Source of the DNA: Dactylorhiza incarnata
Taxonomy: Eukaryota > Streptophyta > Magnoliopsida > Asparagales > Orchidaceae
Length of the DNA stretch: 64,000 nt
Reading direction: 5' to 3'
Assembly (NCBI GenBank): GCA_033032865.1
Contig: JAWHQI010000616.1
Coordinates: 62,001-126,000, forward strand
This document shows positions 1-10,419 of the stretch, piece by piece. The notes beneath the pieces were generated by a model. The model did not search any database, was not told the origin of the DNA, and was given only the letters and a program-made list of their open reading frames with translations. The position numbers and the translations under genes were made by a program. How positions within the stretch are numbered: position 1 is the stretch's first letter; each line of letters starts with the position of its first letter.

Positions 1-156
1 ATTTTGGACAGGTCTTGACACTCTAGTGTGAGTGTGATATCCTAGGACATCTAATGACCAAATTACCCTCTCTATACAATATGGGTAATATATCCTAGAA
101 AATGAAATCACTTGTATAAAATTTGTAAGATAAATCAAAGGGTGTTTTTCCCAACA
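1..156 (-). repeat. Element A 3' LTR, start only (cut by window edge)
   Basis: On the minus strand it begins TGTTGGGAAAAACACCC at 156 and runs off the window. It matches 27815-27970 almost base for base and is preceded by a purine tract. Confidence 0.85.
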
Positions 157-170
157 ATCTCCCCCTATTT
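157..170 (-). promoter_or_regulatory. Polypurine tract of element A
   Basis: The minus strand reads AAATAGGGGGAGAT directly before the LTR start. This is the same position and nearly the same sequence as the tract of element B at 23690-23702. Confidence 0.8.
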
Positions 171-384
171 ATCTTAACAAATTTCACAAATTGTTTAAGT
201 GATTTCAAACATACTCAGACATAAAAACTAATTACAATCAGATATGTAATAAAGAATAATGACATTATTGAGTAGAAGCACAGATCATATAATAAACTTC
301 CAAGTACTCAGATTGTTTTCAATAACTGCATCTTGCTGATGATATAATGTAAATTGTTTATATTCACTGAATACCTGTACTGTA

Positions 385-1979
385 CTATTCTTTGGGAGGA
401 GTTTTCCTTTTTCTTGAGAAGAACAAAGATGTCACCTTTCTAGGTGGAAACACCATAGTCTCATTTTCCTCTTCATCAGCCTTATCTTCCTCCTTGCCAT
501 CTTCTTCTGCATCTTCTTGAGCAAAGCACTCTTGAACCATCTAAATAGACTCTTTAGCAATGTCAGTAATAGATTCTAGGAGCTATTCAGTGATGAGTGG
601 CTCCCCTAGGGTTAATGCAGACAACTCTCCCTAAATTTGTGCATTCATTTCTAGAGCCTCAACTTTAGCCTCTGGAATAATATCTGGAAGTACTTTATTG
701 AATACCGTGATCATATTAGGATCTCCAAATTCCTGAGCAAGATTAGTATCTTCATGGGCTGGGACTTACTCTTCTTGAATAATCTCCCCGTTCTGAACCT
801 TACTGTCTAGTGAGGTTAATAAACTTCTAGTAACCCTTGAGGAAGATATTGCTGCCCTTATTGACTGAACAGAATCTAGTGACTCTTTCAATTCTTTCTC
901 TATATGTGATTATTTCCTATTAAATGTTCTTGCCTGTGTTAGCAGTAGATCAACACATGTCCTAGTTGCTATCCCCACTTCTTTAGTGATAGCTTGGTCA
1001 ATGTCAAATGGAGGTGTGGACTGGGAGGTAGAAGTAGGATGTGTTTCAACAAAAGGTGTTGATATAATTATTGGAGGAGGTGATGTGACATGATCTTGTA
1101 CTGAGGGAGCAGGATGGATGACTATGAGGTTTTCTTCAAAAAGTGTGACAAATGGTTGTTGTTTTTGATATTGGGGGGAAATCTGTGTTATAGGTTTTTG
1201 AGCTGGAGTATTACTTGGATGATCTGGTAGTGTTGACTCATGATCCTAAGGAGGTGGAGATGGAGGAGGAGAGGGTGCAACTTGACCTGGCTTTAGTATT
1301 TTCCTGGTCCATTTAGAGAAGATCCCAATGTTGGTCCATTTTCCAGGGGAATGGGCACCCCTTTTGATTTGCATACTGTTGAATACTGGAAATGTAATAA
1401 TTGTCTCATGACCCTTATATATACATTCTCATTGTTGGCATACTTGTGTCCACTTAACTTCAATAAACATTTCCCGTAGTTGATTCATTTGTTCAGAACT
1501 AGAACACCCATTATCTGTAATCGTTGCTTTGGGAATGCATCGTGTGCAGAAATCTTGCAGAGTAAGACTTGTCCTACTATATTGGCCAAAAATCTATATT
1601 CCTCAGATAGATCAATCTTCTTTAGGTTAATCTCCTTTTCCTTGCTATAATGCATGATTTGAAGGGCATGTTGAGTTTCTTGCGCTAAAAGTTCTACTGA
1701 ATCCTCACCCATAGGCAAGTCAAATGTAAGGTCCAGCGATTCTTCTGTTATATGGATTTCAGTTTCAGAGATTTTTCCATGTAAAGATCAACCCTTATCG
1801 ATGTTGATGGTTTCTTTTAATTCGATTAATTCTACATCGTATACTTTGCTTCTTGTTTAAATCAGCTTTGTCAATCCCGCTGTTTGGAAAAGCCCCAGAA
1901 TTGCTTTAAAATTCTTAGCGACAGCATTGAATGATTCAACATCAACATCGAATAATGAATTAACTTTAGGAGGAGCCAT
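385..1979 (-). pseudogene. Post-pol (env-position) ORF of element A, decayed
   Basis: A start codon at 1979 on the minus strand opens a reading frame (MAPPKVNSLFDVDVESF...) whose later pieces align with the post-pol ORF of element B. The clearest match is the segment at 1485-1718 (EEYRFLANIVGQVLLCKIS), which parallels DYKFLADIVGKVLLSKTSG in B. The tail near 385-430 again matches B's C-terminus (FVLLKKKE versus VLFISKKKSE). Several stops and frameshifts interrupt it. SIRE/Maximus copia elements are known to carry an additional ORF between pol and the 3' LTR, often called env-like from its position. Nothing here shows membrane segments or a signal peptide, so an envelope function is not supported by this sequence. 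Confidence 0.6.
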
Positions 1980-2169
1980 TGATTCTATAGTACCTACAGA
2001 AGTAAAACAAGGAAGAGAAAGAGAAGGAAAGATGAAGGTAAGAGGAAGAACATAGGAGAGCTTGAGAGCTAGAAAGCACAAGAGCAGGAGAGAGAATTTG
2101 AAAGCGTAAAATGATCTAACGTCTAAGTTGCTTAAAAGAAAATGATTTGTCACAACTTAGGGTTGTATT

Positions 2170-2435
2170 CGAAGAAACGTCAAATAGAAGTAAATTCAGT
2201 GCGCCAAAACTTGTCGAAGTAGCTTCTAGAAGCATAATTGCGTGCACTTTGGCATGTCGACGTTGCATCGATTTGTAATCGGCGTGACTTTGAATTTGTG
2301 CAGCAATTATTAAATCGATGCATGAGTCGATATGTAATCGACGTTGCATCAAATGCTATTCAAATTATCTATCCCAGGCGGATCTCAATGCTAACATCAA
2401 ATAGAACTCGACGGTGCGTCAAATTTTATTCGATG
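2170..2435. repeat. TCGAC-motif array in the pol/post-pol-ORF spacer of element A
   Basis: Scattered copies of GTCGACGTTGCATCGAT-like and CGTCAAAT-like motifs. They resemble the array in A's own LTR (27478-27795, e.g. TTCGACGCA, GTTGCATCGACTT) rather than the version in other families. Element B has a comparable array in the equivalent spacer. Confidence 0.55.
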
Positions 2436-2460
2436 CAACTCTGAATATACAGTTGCATTT

Positions 2461-2613
2461 CTTTAAGAAATTTATGTTATTTTTCACAGCAATTTATCCT
2501 TATTGAAAATACCATTTATAATATTATATGTGTTAATTAGCATGCATCATCAGGAGTTTGAGAGATGAAGTCACTGCCTTGATTCTTTGAACTTCTATGT
2601 TGAATAATTAGTT
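2461..2613 (-). pseudogene. Possible C-terminal tail of element A pol (RNase H end)
   Basis: On the minus strand a short stretch ends LKLLMMHAN followed by a stop. This sits where element B's pol ends (INQLGMIDGDSIC) and just before the spacer array. The match is short and the call depends mostly on position. TR-GAG begins at about 2614-2621 and removes everything upstream. Confidence 0.35.
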
Positions 2614-2770
2614 TTTCCTTTCCCATTTCGCGCTAGACCCATCGGAGACGTTTTGACTACCCGATTTGGGCTTTCCAGTGCGTGCTCAAATTTAGATTAA
2701 TTGGGGGAAAGGAATAACAATATTGTTGTAGGTGATGGGGGGGTAATAAGATAATAGGTTTTCTGAGATT

Positions 2771-3275
2771 TCGTTCGACGAACGTCGAAGGGAGGATGCC
2801 GTTCGACGAAGGTCGAAGGGAGGATGTCATTCGACGAAGGTCGAAGGGAGGATGCCGTTCGACGAAGGTCGAAGGGGAAGTGTTCGACGAACGTCGAAGG
2901 GATTGCGCCGTTCGGCGAAGTATAGGATAGTTTCGTTCGACAAAATATAAGCTGTTGCCGCGATCGAAGAAGGTTCTGCGTTCGACGAAAGATTCGTCGA
3001 ACGGCGTTCGACTAAGTTCTGTGTTCGACAAAAGTTCGTCGAACGGCGTTCGACGAAACTTCATCGAACGGCGTTCGACGAAAGGCGTTCGACGATGTAT
3101 CGTCGAACGGCGTTCGACGAAGTATCGTCGAACGACGTTCGACGAATCATATGTTCGGCGGTAGACGAATTAGGCAGCGGTCGACGAAGATTTTGCCAGC
3201 TGCGATCGACGAATTAGCACACCTTCGACGAAAGTCGAACAATCTGTTCGACGAATTGTCTCCCGTTCGATGAAA
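2771..3275. repeat. TCGACGAA dyad array in TR-GAG 5' LTR
   Basis: Repeated GTTCGACGAAnGTCGAAGG units are followed by inverted pairs TTCGTCGAACG / CGTTCGACGAA separated by one base. The array starts about 150 bp into the LTR. Its copy number and spacing differ from the 3' LTR array (10578-11105). Confidence 0.85.
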
Positions 3276-3427
3276 TATTCTGTTGTTTCCGAATGCTTAC
3301 CCTGACACCAAATTTGGGAGTTCCAATGTATGGCCTTGAAGGTGGTGTTGTCATTAATGCCATTAATGCGAGATGAAGATAAATTCTTAGCTTTTCTCCC
3401 GATCAGCATCTTCATCTTTGTCCTCTG

Positions 3428-3463
3428 CTTCTTCTTCTTCTTCTTCTTCTTCTTCTTCTTCTT
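3428..3463 (+). repeat. (TTC)n microsatellite in TR-GAG 5' LTR
   Basis: About 12 CTT/TTC units. The same site in the 3' LTR (about 11257-11274) has roughly half as many, so it has changed length since insertion. Confidence 0.85.
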
Positions 3464-4980
3464 TTCTTCATCTCCTTCCCTCCAACCTGATGGTGTTAAC
3501 TTAGGGTTTTGGCCAAGAAAACCCGTGGAGAAGCTTGTGCGACCATTGGAAGAGGAGCTAGCTTGGAGAAGGTCGAGTTCGTTCATGGCGGCGAGGAGAC
3601 TGCCGCGATCGTCGGCCCGGATTCAGGTGACTTCCGACCCCTCTCCCTTGGTGCTAGTATCTTAGACCCCCTAGGCGAGATATCGAACTCAATTGAGTCG
3701 ATATGGGAGCGAAATGAAGTTCCGTAGGTTGAGGCCGCGTTAGGGTTTTCGCCGTAGGGCGCCGATCGCCGCAAAAATACCCCCAATCAACTCCCCGCTT
3801 CAATACGAATGCAAGGGCGTTGGTGTCGTGATAATCGAAGGCCTCGTGAGGGTGCATGGGAGGAGAGAAGGTGGTTGCCCTAAATTTCATTTAGGATGAA
3901 AATGAACAGTCCCTGTTATTGGAATTTCATTATATATATAAATATATATATAGGTTCTATTGCTGCTGATTTGGATTTGAGAAATAAGTCCTTGTCGAAT
4001 GGATCTCAATTATAAATACATATATATATATATATTGGTTCATAAGCTTGCTTGAGAAATGAGAAAGTTTCCCTGTTAAATTGGATTTCAATTTTATATA
4101 CATATGTATACCTTTAGCTCTTGTTGGGGAAGAAGATGAACAGCGGACGTTAGATTTACCTTAAGACTCGTGCAGAAATTATATCTGCAGACCGATGCAG
4201 AAATCTGTTTTCTGCGCGCAGCTGTGTTCAAGTCCAGTTGTGAGCATGATACAGCAGGATTCAGGTTTCAGGCTTAACACAAAAGTTGTAGGCCTCAGAA
4301 TGAGATTTCCAACGATAGGTTACACGTTTTCTGGGGTGGCCTGTAACTCTCTAAAAGTCCAGTCGAGTGGACTGACCAGGAAGCTGGTTTGGGTCCACTG
4401 CGTGCTGTTTTTGCTGTCCAGGTTTCTGCAGTGGACTTCAGGGCAGATTTTAGGTAGGACCCACTGGGATCTGGGTTTAGGACTCAACACAAATGTTGTA
4501 GCCCTTGTTGTTAGCTTTCCAAATTGGGGTGGGTCATAACGGTTGGACATCGGTAGCACCCAGAAATCCTGTTTTAGTAAACTATGTCATAACACCTTCA
4601 ATCTCGGCACTTTGTGGATTTCTCCCATTATGTTGGTTGGATTGCCTAATCGCTAAATATGATATGCCATCAATTGCGCGAATAATCCTACGGGATCGGC
4701 TTAGTAAATATATTGTTATACGCACACCACGACACGCGAGCTAATTAACTCGGTATGATTAGCACTGGCGATTCGGAGCAGACTATAAGATTCGGTTATA
4801 TCTTATGGTAAACGGTAAGGACTCAGTTGTTGGGGGCCTTGAGTGCAGTTCAGGGAGTCGGCTAAAGGCGTATGAGTTATGAATTAAGGCTACGTTCGAG
4901 AGTCCTTGGGTATTCGATAGCGCACGATTGTGCATGGGAAATTTGTGGTTGCGCAAGTTTGACACGTGGTGGCATAATGT

Positions 4981-5060
4981 TGATGGTCGGTGGATGGTCG
5001 GTGGATGGTCGGGGTCCTTTGGTGTTCAGTTCCCAAAGGCTCCATTCGGATAGTTGTGGA
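4981..5060 (+). repeat. Single diverged copy of the 67-bp hairpin unit inside the TR-GAG LTR
   Basis: Reads GGATGGTCGGGGTCCTTTGG...TTCCCAAAGG...CCATTCGG, matching the internal array unit (GGATGGTCCGGGCCCTTTGG...TTCCCAAAGCCGCCATCCGG). The 3' LTR has the same copy at 12787-12847. Confidence 0.6.
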
Positions 5061-5970
5061 TATGGGAGAGGGTTCAATACACAATCATCGTATTGCATTG
5101 CATTGCATTCATCCTTCAATTCATTGCACCGCATTCATATCATAATCATTGCATTGCACAGCAATGGATACTCATCATATAAACTTGTATGGGCATCTTT
5201 ATATGATGAGTTACCTTTATATGCAGACTCTTAACTTATAAGCTTGTATGGGCATCCTTATAAGTTAAGTTCAATTCAGCTCTTCATTACTCTGCTTATG
5301 TCTGTTGTTACTTATACTTTCGTGTATATACTTACTGCTGCTGATGTACTTATGAACCTGTTAGATAGTACTATTGCGAGTACTTGGGTACTCATACAAC
5401 CGACATATAGGAACAACCATTTCTGTCACCTGCTTGTATATTATTGCTAATATTGCAGCTTTCTTTCAATTCTACCGCCCGGTGCCTTGGAGTCGCCGGG
5501 GGAGCGGATGTGAAGCCACTTAGTCTTTATGACTGACGGTTGCTATGTACCCCTTTTTAGGAGTGCACCCTGGAGCAGCAGCGCACGGCGCGGGAGACGG
5601 ATAGCCTGGTCAGGTCGACAGGGCTGGAGACCGCGATACCCGCAGTACCTTTGGTGACAGATGTGAGCGTAGAATGAAATGTAGCCCTTTGGGCATCCTT
5701 TAGTTTGTCACTCTGATGTAGTTTTGCAGGAGCTCGTGGAGCTGCCTGCCTTGTATATTTATGGACTTTTACTTATGCGAATATTTATATATATGTGGCT
5801 TCTTGTTTTTTATTATTGATGGGTTGGCTTGATGATATTGGTTTAGCCGGCAGGATAGGCGTCTTGTGGAGGTGGCTAGCCCGTGTGCTGGTGCTTCCGC
5901 AAGGCGGCTGTCCTGGGCATAAAGCTCCCCACGGCCGTGTTTTGTGTTCCGGGAGGGGGGGGTTTACAAA

Positions 5971-5981
5971 TGGTATCAGCT
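5971..5981 (+). promoter_or_regulatory. Primer-binding site of TR-GAG (tRNA-Met type)
   Basis: TGGTATCAGCT lies two bases after the LTR end. It matches the usual TGGTATCAGAGC site with a late mismatch. Confidence 0.8.
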
Positions 5982-6283
5982 TGCAACGATCCTGAGATAA
6001 AGAAGTCCATACCCTTTTGGTGCCACCCCACTCAACTCTTCAGTTTGAGGACAAACTGAATGAGCGGAAGCAGTGGTGTGCCCATAGGGGATTCGCATTG
6101 AGTATGTCCGTTATTTTTCCTTTAAATAGCCAACCTAAGCCCAAAAATCTACGTTACGTGTAGATTCCGGCACGTTCGGAGAAAGCGGCTGGCACCCCAG
6201 TGCCTCCAGCACCTGCTCCTTTTCAACAATCAGAGCTGGGCCAAACCTTGACGGCAATCCTGGATGCCTTCAGGTCTCAGTAG

Positions 6284-7231
6284 ATGCCGGTGCAGCCGCA
6301 GGCCCCAGACTCAAATTGGTTGAGCACCTTCCGTGCTCTTTCCCCTCCCACCTATCATGGGACGGAGTCCGCAGTTCAGACAGAGGAGTGGCTGGACACA
6401 GTGCAGGAGTTACTGGCAGGAATTCGATGCCCGGGCAATATGGCAGTCACACTGGCAGTCTCAGCCTTGGATTTGCATGCAAAGAGGTGGTGGAAGTCCT
6501 TGATGGGCTCCACCTTTGAAGGGCATAGTTACCTTGACATAAGCTGGAACGAGTTTGCAGACGCGTTCCTGGAGCACTTCGTCTCTTCCACGGCCCGGGA
6601 TGAACATGAAGAGAGGTTTCTGCAGCTGAAGCAGGGATCTAGGACAGTCATGGAGTACCAACGGGAGTTCCAGCACCTTGCTAGATTCGCGGATTCCTAT
6701 GATTTGGACGACCGCGGTTACGCAAAGCGGTTCTATAAGGGATTGCGAGATTCCCTGAGGCAGGCCCTTCTATTTGTCGCTGATTCGAGCCTCGCACAGA
6801 TTATAGAGACGGCACAGAAGTTGGAGGCGGACCACTTGGGAGTCCAGGCCAGGAGTAAGAGGCCCGAGAGGGGTGTGATGGAGTCAAGACGCAGCTTCGC
6901 GAGGAGGAAGAACATTATGGATACAGGAGGAGACCAGAGGAGAGATGGTGGGCGTGATCGCCCGAACGTTAGGGTGGAGCAGCAAGCGCGACCATTACCG
7001 AAGCGTCCAAGGGAGCCGCTCAAGGGCGATTGCTTCTATTGCCATCATCCGGGCCACATCCGGCGCTATTGTACGCAGCGTCAAAGGGACGCCCAGCAAG
7101 GAAGAGGTCAAGGTCGAGAACAGGAACAACAGGGTAGGAACCCTAGGCCTGCTCAGCAGCAGGTGTATGCTTTGGATCTAGCTCGGGAGCGGGATCTGCA
7201 GGAGGTTATTGCAGGTACACATGCATCTTAG
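6284..7231 (+). pseudogene. Gag of the TR-GAG element (retrotransposon gag domain plus CCHC knuckle)
   Basis: An open frame of 315 codons. Residues about 35-180 form a typical plant gypsy gag domain (WWKSLMG, ISWNEFADAFLEHF, FLQLKQGSRTVMEYQREF, KRFYKGLRDSLRQ). Residues about 247-262 hold a CX2CX4HX4C zinc knuckle (CFYCHHPGHIRRYC), followed by a Gln/Arg-rich tail. Gag packages the RNA and forms the particle. The frame continues upstream of this ATG as a Pro/Ala-rich leader but is broken by a TAG at 6281-6283, so the original start lies further upstream and this ORF is probably 5'-truncated by mutation. Nothing pol-like follows. Confidence 0.8.
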
Positions 7232-8724
7232 TTTTGTTCCCCTTAGCTAATATGCTTGCGCCCGCATAATGTTGAAATCTACAAGTATCGTGCTTGTTTG
7301 CGGTAGGCCGACAATACTCTTGAAATGCAAGCGCCGCTTATTCGTGCGTGTCGGAAAAGTTCGTAGATAATTCGGGGAGAGCATTAGATCTGGTAGTGGA
7401 GGAAACCCAGCTAAAGAGATACGGGGGCTTATCTCTTCGTTTATTGGGCTAGTGCCTACCGTCTAGGATTTTCTAGACGATTTAAAATCCTTGTAACTTC
7501 AACCTCGGAGTTTGTGATCATGGGAAAAATTAACTTGTCGTAAGCACGATGGGCTACGAATGCCATGCTTGGGTTGATAGAAATCGAATTAGTAATTTAC
7601 AGAAGAGAGCATTTTGAAGATGATAATTCTCTCCCTGCTATTATAAGACTATGTGGATAAGTGACAAGGAGAGCAGTAAGCTAACACCTAGGGATATACA
7701 CCTACGAGGTGATAACATTTTTCTTTTAAAATTCGGCAGATTGATAAGGGTTGTTTAGTGATTGGATGTCTCAAAGGATTTAAGTTCACGAGAAGAGGCC
7801 CCAAAATGGAACTATCTGGATCCCGAAAGAAACTCGGCACAAATTCTAAATTCGGTGGTTCGTGATGTCGCTAAGACAAACGGCTAACATCACAGGTCGC
7901 TCTGGTGGGGGCGCTACCGCGCGGCGGTAGCGCTACAGCCGGCGGTAGCGATAGAGAAATTAATCTTCTCCAATTAAATGTGCAATGAGTGCCCGAATTT
8001 ATGTGTCAATTGGGCGGAACATAGATGAATGCTATAGGTTGAAATGAGGCGAGGTGACGCATGTTTGGGTGAAGTTGGTGGACGACATGATTGATATAAA
8101 TGCGCACATCGTCCGATAATCTATCAAAGAGTGGGGTTTGATGACAACCTCTCAAATGTGATAAAAACCTCGTTGTGATAGAGTGAGCCGTAAATTGAGC
8201 ACAAGAATTGAATGTCGATGACATGTGAGAGATGGTTGAAAATCATGAACACTACATTGGGAACTCTTGACGTATGTTTTTGGAAGATATGAATACATCC
8301 TGATGTGATGGTAAGGACTTGAGACTGGCAGTCCTTGAGTGCGGCTATGCACTAGTCGGATCCTGGCAAGCGTTTGGATGACATAAGGACTCGGTGGTAG
8401 TCCTTAGGTCCTCATAGCATGAGTTCCATCATTAGAACCTCATGGGGATTAATAAGTGGAAACTTGAACTCTCTCGATAGTGTTGTAGTGCCTCTCAATG
8501 ATCAATGGTTGGTCAGACGACTGCGCAATAAATTTTGGGGGACGCCTTGAAATTTGTTGAGTGGGAGTCGTATTCGATTGTTGATCAAAGAGTTGTGCTT
8601 AAAGTGACATATTTAGGATAATTAGTTTAAATCGTAGCACTCATAGTGCTAAGGTTTTGCAACGTGGTGGTTAAATGAAGATGTTGGGAGCTTTGTTATA
8701 TTACTGCTCGCATCCCTAGATAAC
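7232..8724 (+). other. Non-coding internal region of TR-GAG, left of the hairpin array
   Basis: No ORF of note and no pol motif in any frame. Around 8300-8370 it shares wording with the LTR at about 4800-4870 (the GGACTC...CCTTGAGTGC...CTAGTCGG pattern). This suggests internal and LTR sequences share old duplicated segments. A short GC-rich GCGGTAGCG repeat lies at about 7908-7950. Confidence 0.6.
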
Positions 8725-9822
8725 CAACTGGATGGTCCGGGCCCTTTGGTGTTAATTCCCAAAGCCGCCATCCGGGCTAGTTTAATTCGTTCAACTGGAT
8801 GGTCCGGGCCCTTTGGTGTTAATTCCCAAAGCCGCCATCTGGGCTAATGTAGTTCGTTCAACTGGATGGTCCGGGCCCTTTGGTGTTAATTCCCAAAGCC
8901 GCCATCCGGGCTAATGTAGTTCGTTCAACTGGATGGTCCGGGCCCTTTGGTGTTAATTCCCAAAGCCGCCATCCGGGCTAATGTAGTTCGTTCAACTGGA
9001 TGGTCCGGGCCCTTTGGTGTTAATACCCAAAGCCGCCATCCGGGCTAATGTAGTTCGCTCAACTGGATGGTCTGGGCCCTTTGGTGTTAATTCCCAAAGC
9101 CGCCATCCGGGCTAGTTTAATTCGTTCGACTGGATGGTCCGGGCCCTTTGGTGTTAATTCCCAAAGCCGCCATCTGGGCTAATGTAGTTCGTTCAACTGG
9201 ATGGTCCGGGCCCTTTGGTGTTAATTCCCAAAGCCGCCATCCGGGCTAATGTAGTTCGTTCAACTGGATGGTCCGGACCCTTTGGTGTTAATTCCCAAAG
9301 CCGCCATCCGGGCTAATGTAGTTCGTTCAACTGGACGGTCCTGGCCCTTTGGTGTTAATTCCCAAAGCCGCCATCCGGGCTAGTTTAATTCGTTCAACTG
9401 GATGGTCCGGGCCCTTTGGTGTTAATTCCCAAAGCCGCCATCCGGGCTAGTTTAATTCGTTCAACTGGATGGTCCGGGCCCTTTGGTGTTAATTCCCAAA
9501 GCCGCCATCCGGGCTAGTTTAATTCGTTCAACTGGATGGTCCGTGCCCTTTGGTGTTAATTCCCAAAGCCGCCATCCGGGCTAGTTTAATTCTTTCAACT
9601 GGATGGTCCGGGCCCTTTGGTGTTAATTCCCAAAGCCGCCATCCGGGCTAGTTTAATTCGTTCAACTGGATGGTCCGGGCCCTTTGGTGTTAATTCCCAA
9701 AGCCGCCATCCGGGCTAATGTAGTTTGTTCAACTGGATGGTCCGGGCCCTTGGTGTTAATTCCCAACGCCGCCATCCGGTCTATTCTTTGGTGTTCATTC
9801 CCGAAGCCACCACCTAGGCTGT
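8725..9822 (+). repeat. Tandem array of a 67-bp hairpin-forming unit (16 copies plus a decayed 17th)
   Basis: Units start at 8725, 8792, 8859, 8926, 8993, 9060 and so on every 67 bases to 9730, then a degraded copy follows. Each contains nested dyads: GGATGG and CCATCC as outer arms, CTTTGG and CCAAAG as inner arms around TGTTAATTC. Two linker types alternate in blocks (GCTAGTTTAATTCG and GCTAATGTAGTTCG). Units are nearly identical, so the array is either young or kept uniform by conversion. No unit is coding. Confidence 0.95.
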
Positions 9823-10419
9823 GTCAAGCATGTGCGTGACCCCATACCTTACCTGGTAGACTACCCGCCTGACTTTGAGGCCGGTTTCTTTGAAAGCTAA
9901 ACTGTTGACTACATTTAAGTGATGACGATAAGGGTGATGCACGTTATTTGGATAACGATGCCTGAGAATGGAAGAACCAACTTACTCTTGCAATATAAAA
10001 CACATGACTCCTTGAGAGGAGGAATCTGGATTTGGTGCGGGAGCTCGAGTGGTAGCCTCGTGCGTAATAGGTTCGCTGAACCTAGAGATCAAAGGTGCGA
10101 AGAATGTTGATCGGCTAAGGTTGAGAGGACGAGTGATAACATCGTGCATGGTAGGATCTGACCCTGACGGATTTTAGACAAAGGTATAACGAAGTTGATT
10201 TGTTAAGGTTGGGAAAATCGGGGATTCCAAGTGCGTGGAGTATAACGAGAGCACACCAGGGAGAAATTGGGGTGAGGTAGTGAAAATGGGTTGTGGCCCT
10301 CACCCGTGATGAGTAGGATTTAGTGTGTGCTCGGGAGAACGATATCGTAAGTCGACCTTCGATCCCCATAGGCCCAACTTAAATTTTGGGGACGAAATTG
10401 TTTCTTCGTTTATTAGATT
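9823..10419 (+). other. TR-GAG internal 3' region with gypsy-type polypurine tract
   Basis: No coding sequence seen. It ends with TTTTGGGGACGAAATT (10384-10399), the motif that precedes the 3' LTR of Tekay/Del-type elements, about 20 bp before the LTR start. Confidence 0.65.

Larger units (their letters stand above)
2621..5968 (+). repeat. TR-GAG 5' LTR
   Basis: Aligns along its whole length with 10427-13761. The first seven bases expected from the 3' copy (TGTAACA) are missing or altered at the junction with element A. It ends GGTTTACA two bases before the primer site. It holds a TCGACGAA array (2771-3275), a (TTC)n run and one diverged unit of the 67-bp hairpin repeat. Small ORFs inside it are shadows of repeats. 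Confidence 0.85.

Noticed and set aside
1857..2153. Signal-peptide-like hydrophobic N-terminus (SLLLLCFLALKLSYVLPL) on the A post-pol ORF
   Set aside because: It lies upstream of the ATG at 1979 that aligns with element B's start, so it is probably translated leader rather than a real signal peptide.
3170..3665. Lys-rich or Phe-rich ORFs crossing the (TTC)n tract
   Set aside because: Low-complexity translation of a microsatellite in the LTR; length differs between the two LTRs.
8725..9822. CRISPR-like array of regular repeats
   Set aside because: The 67-bp units are contiguous with no unique spacers, and the region lies inside a plant LTR element.
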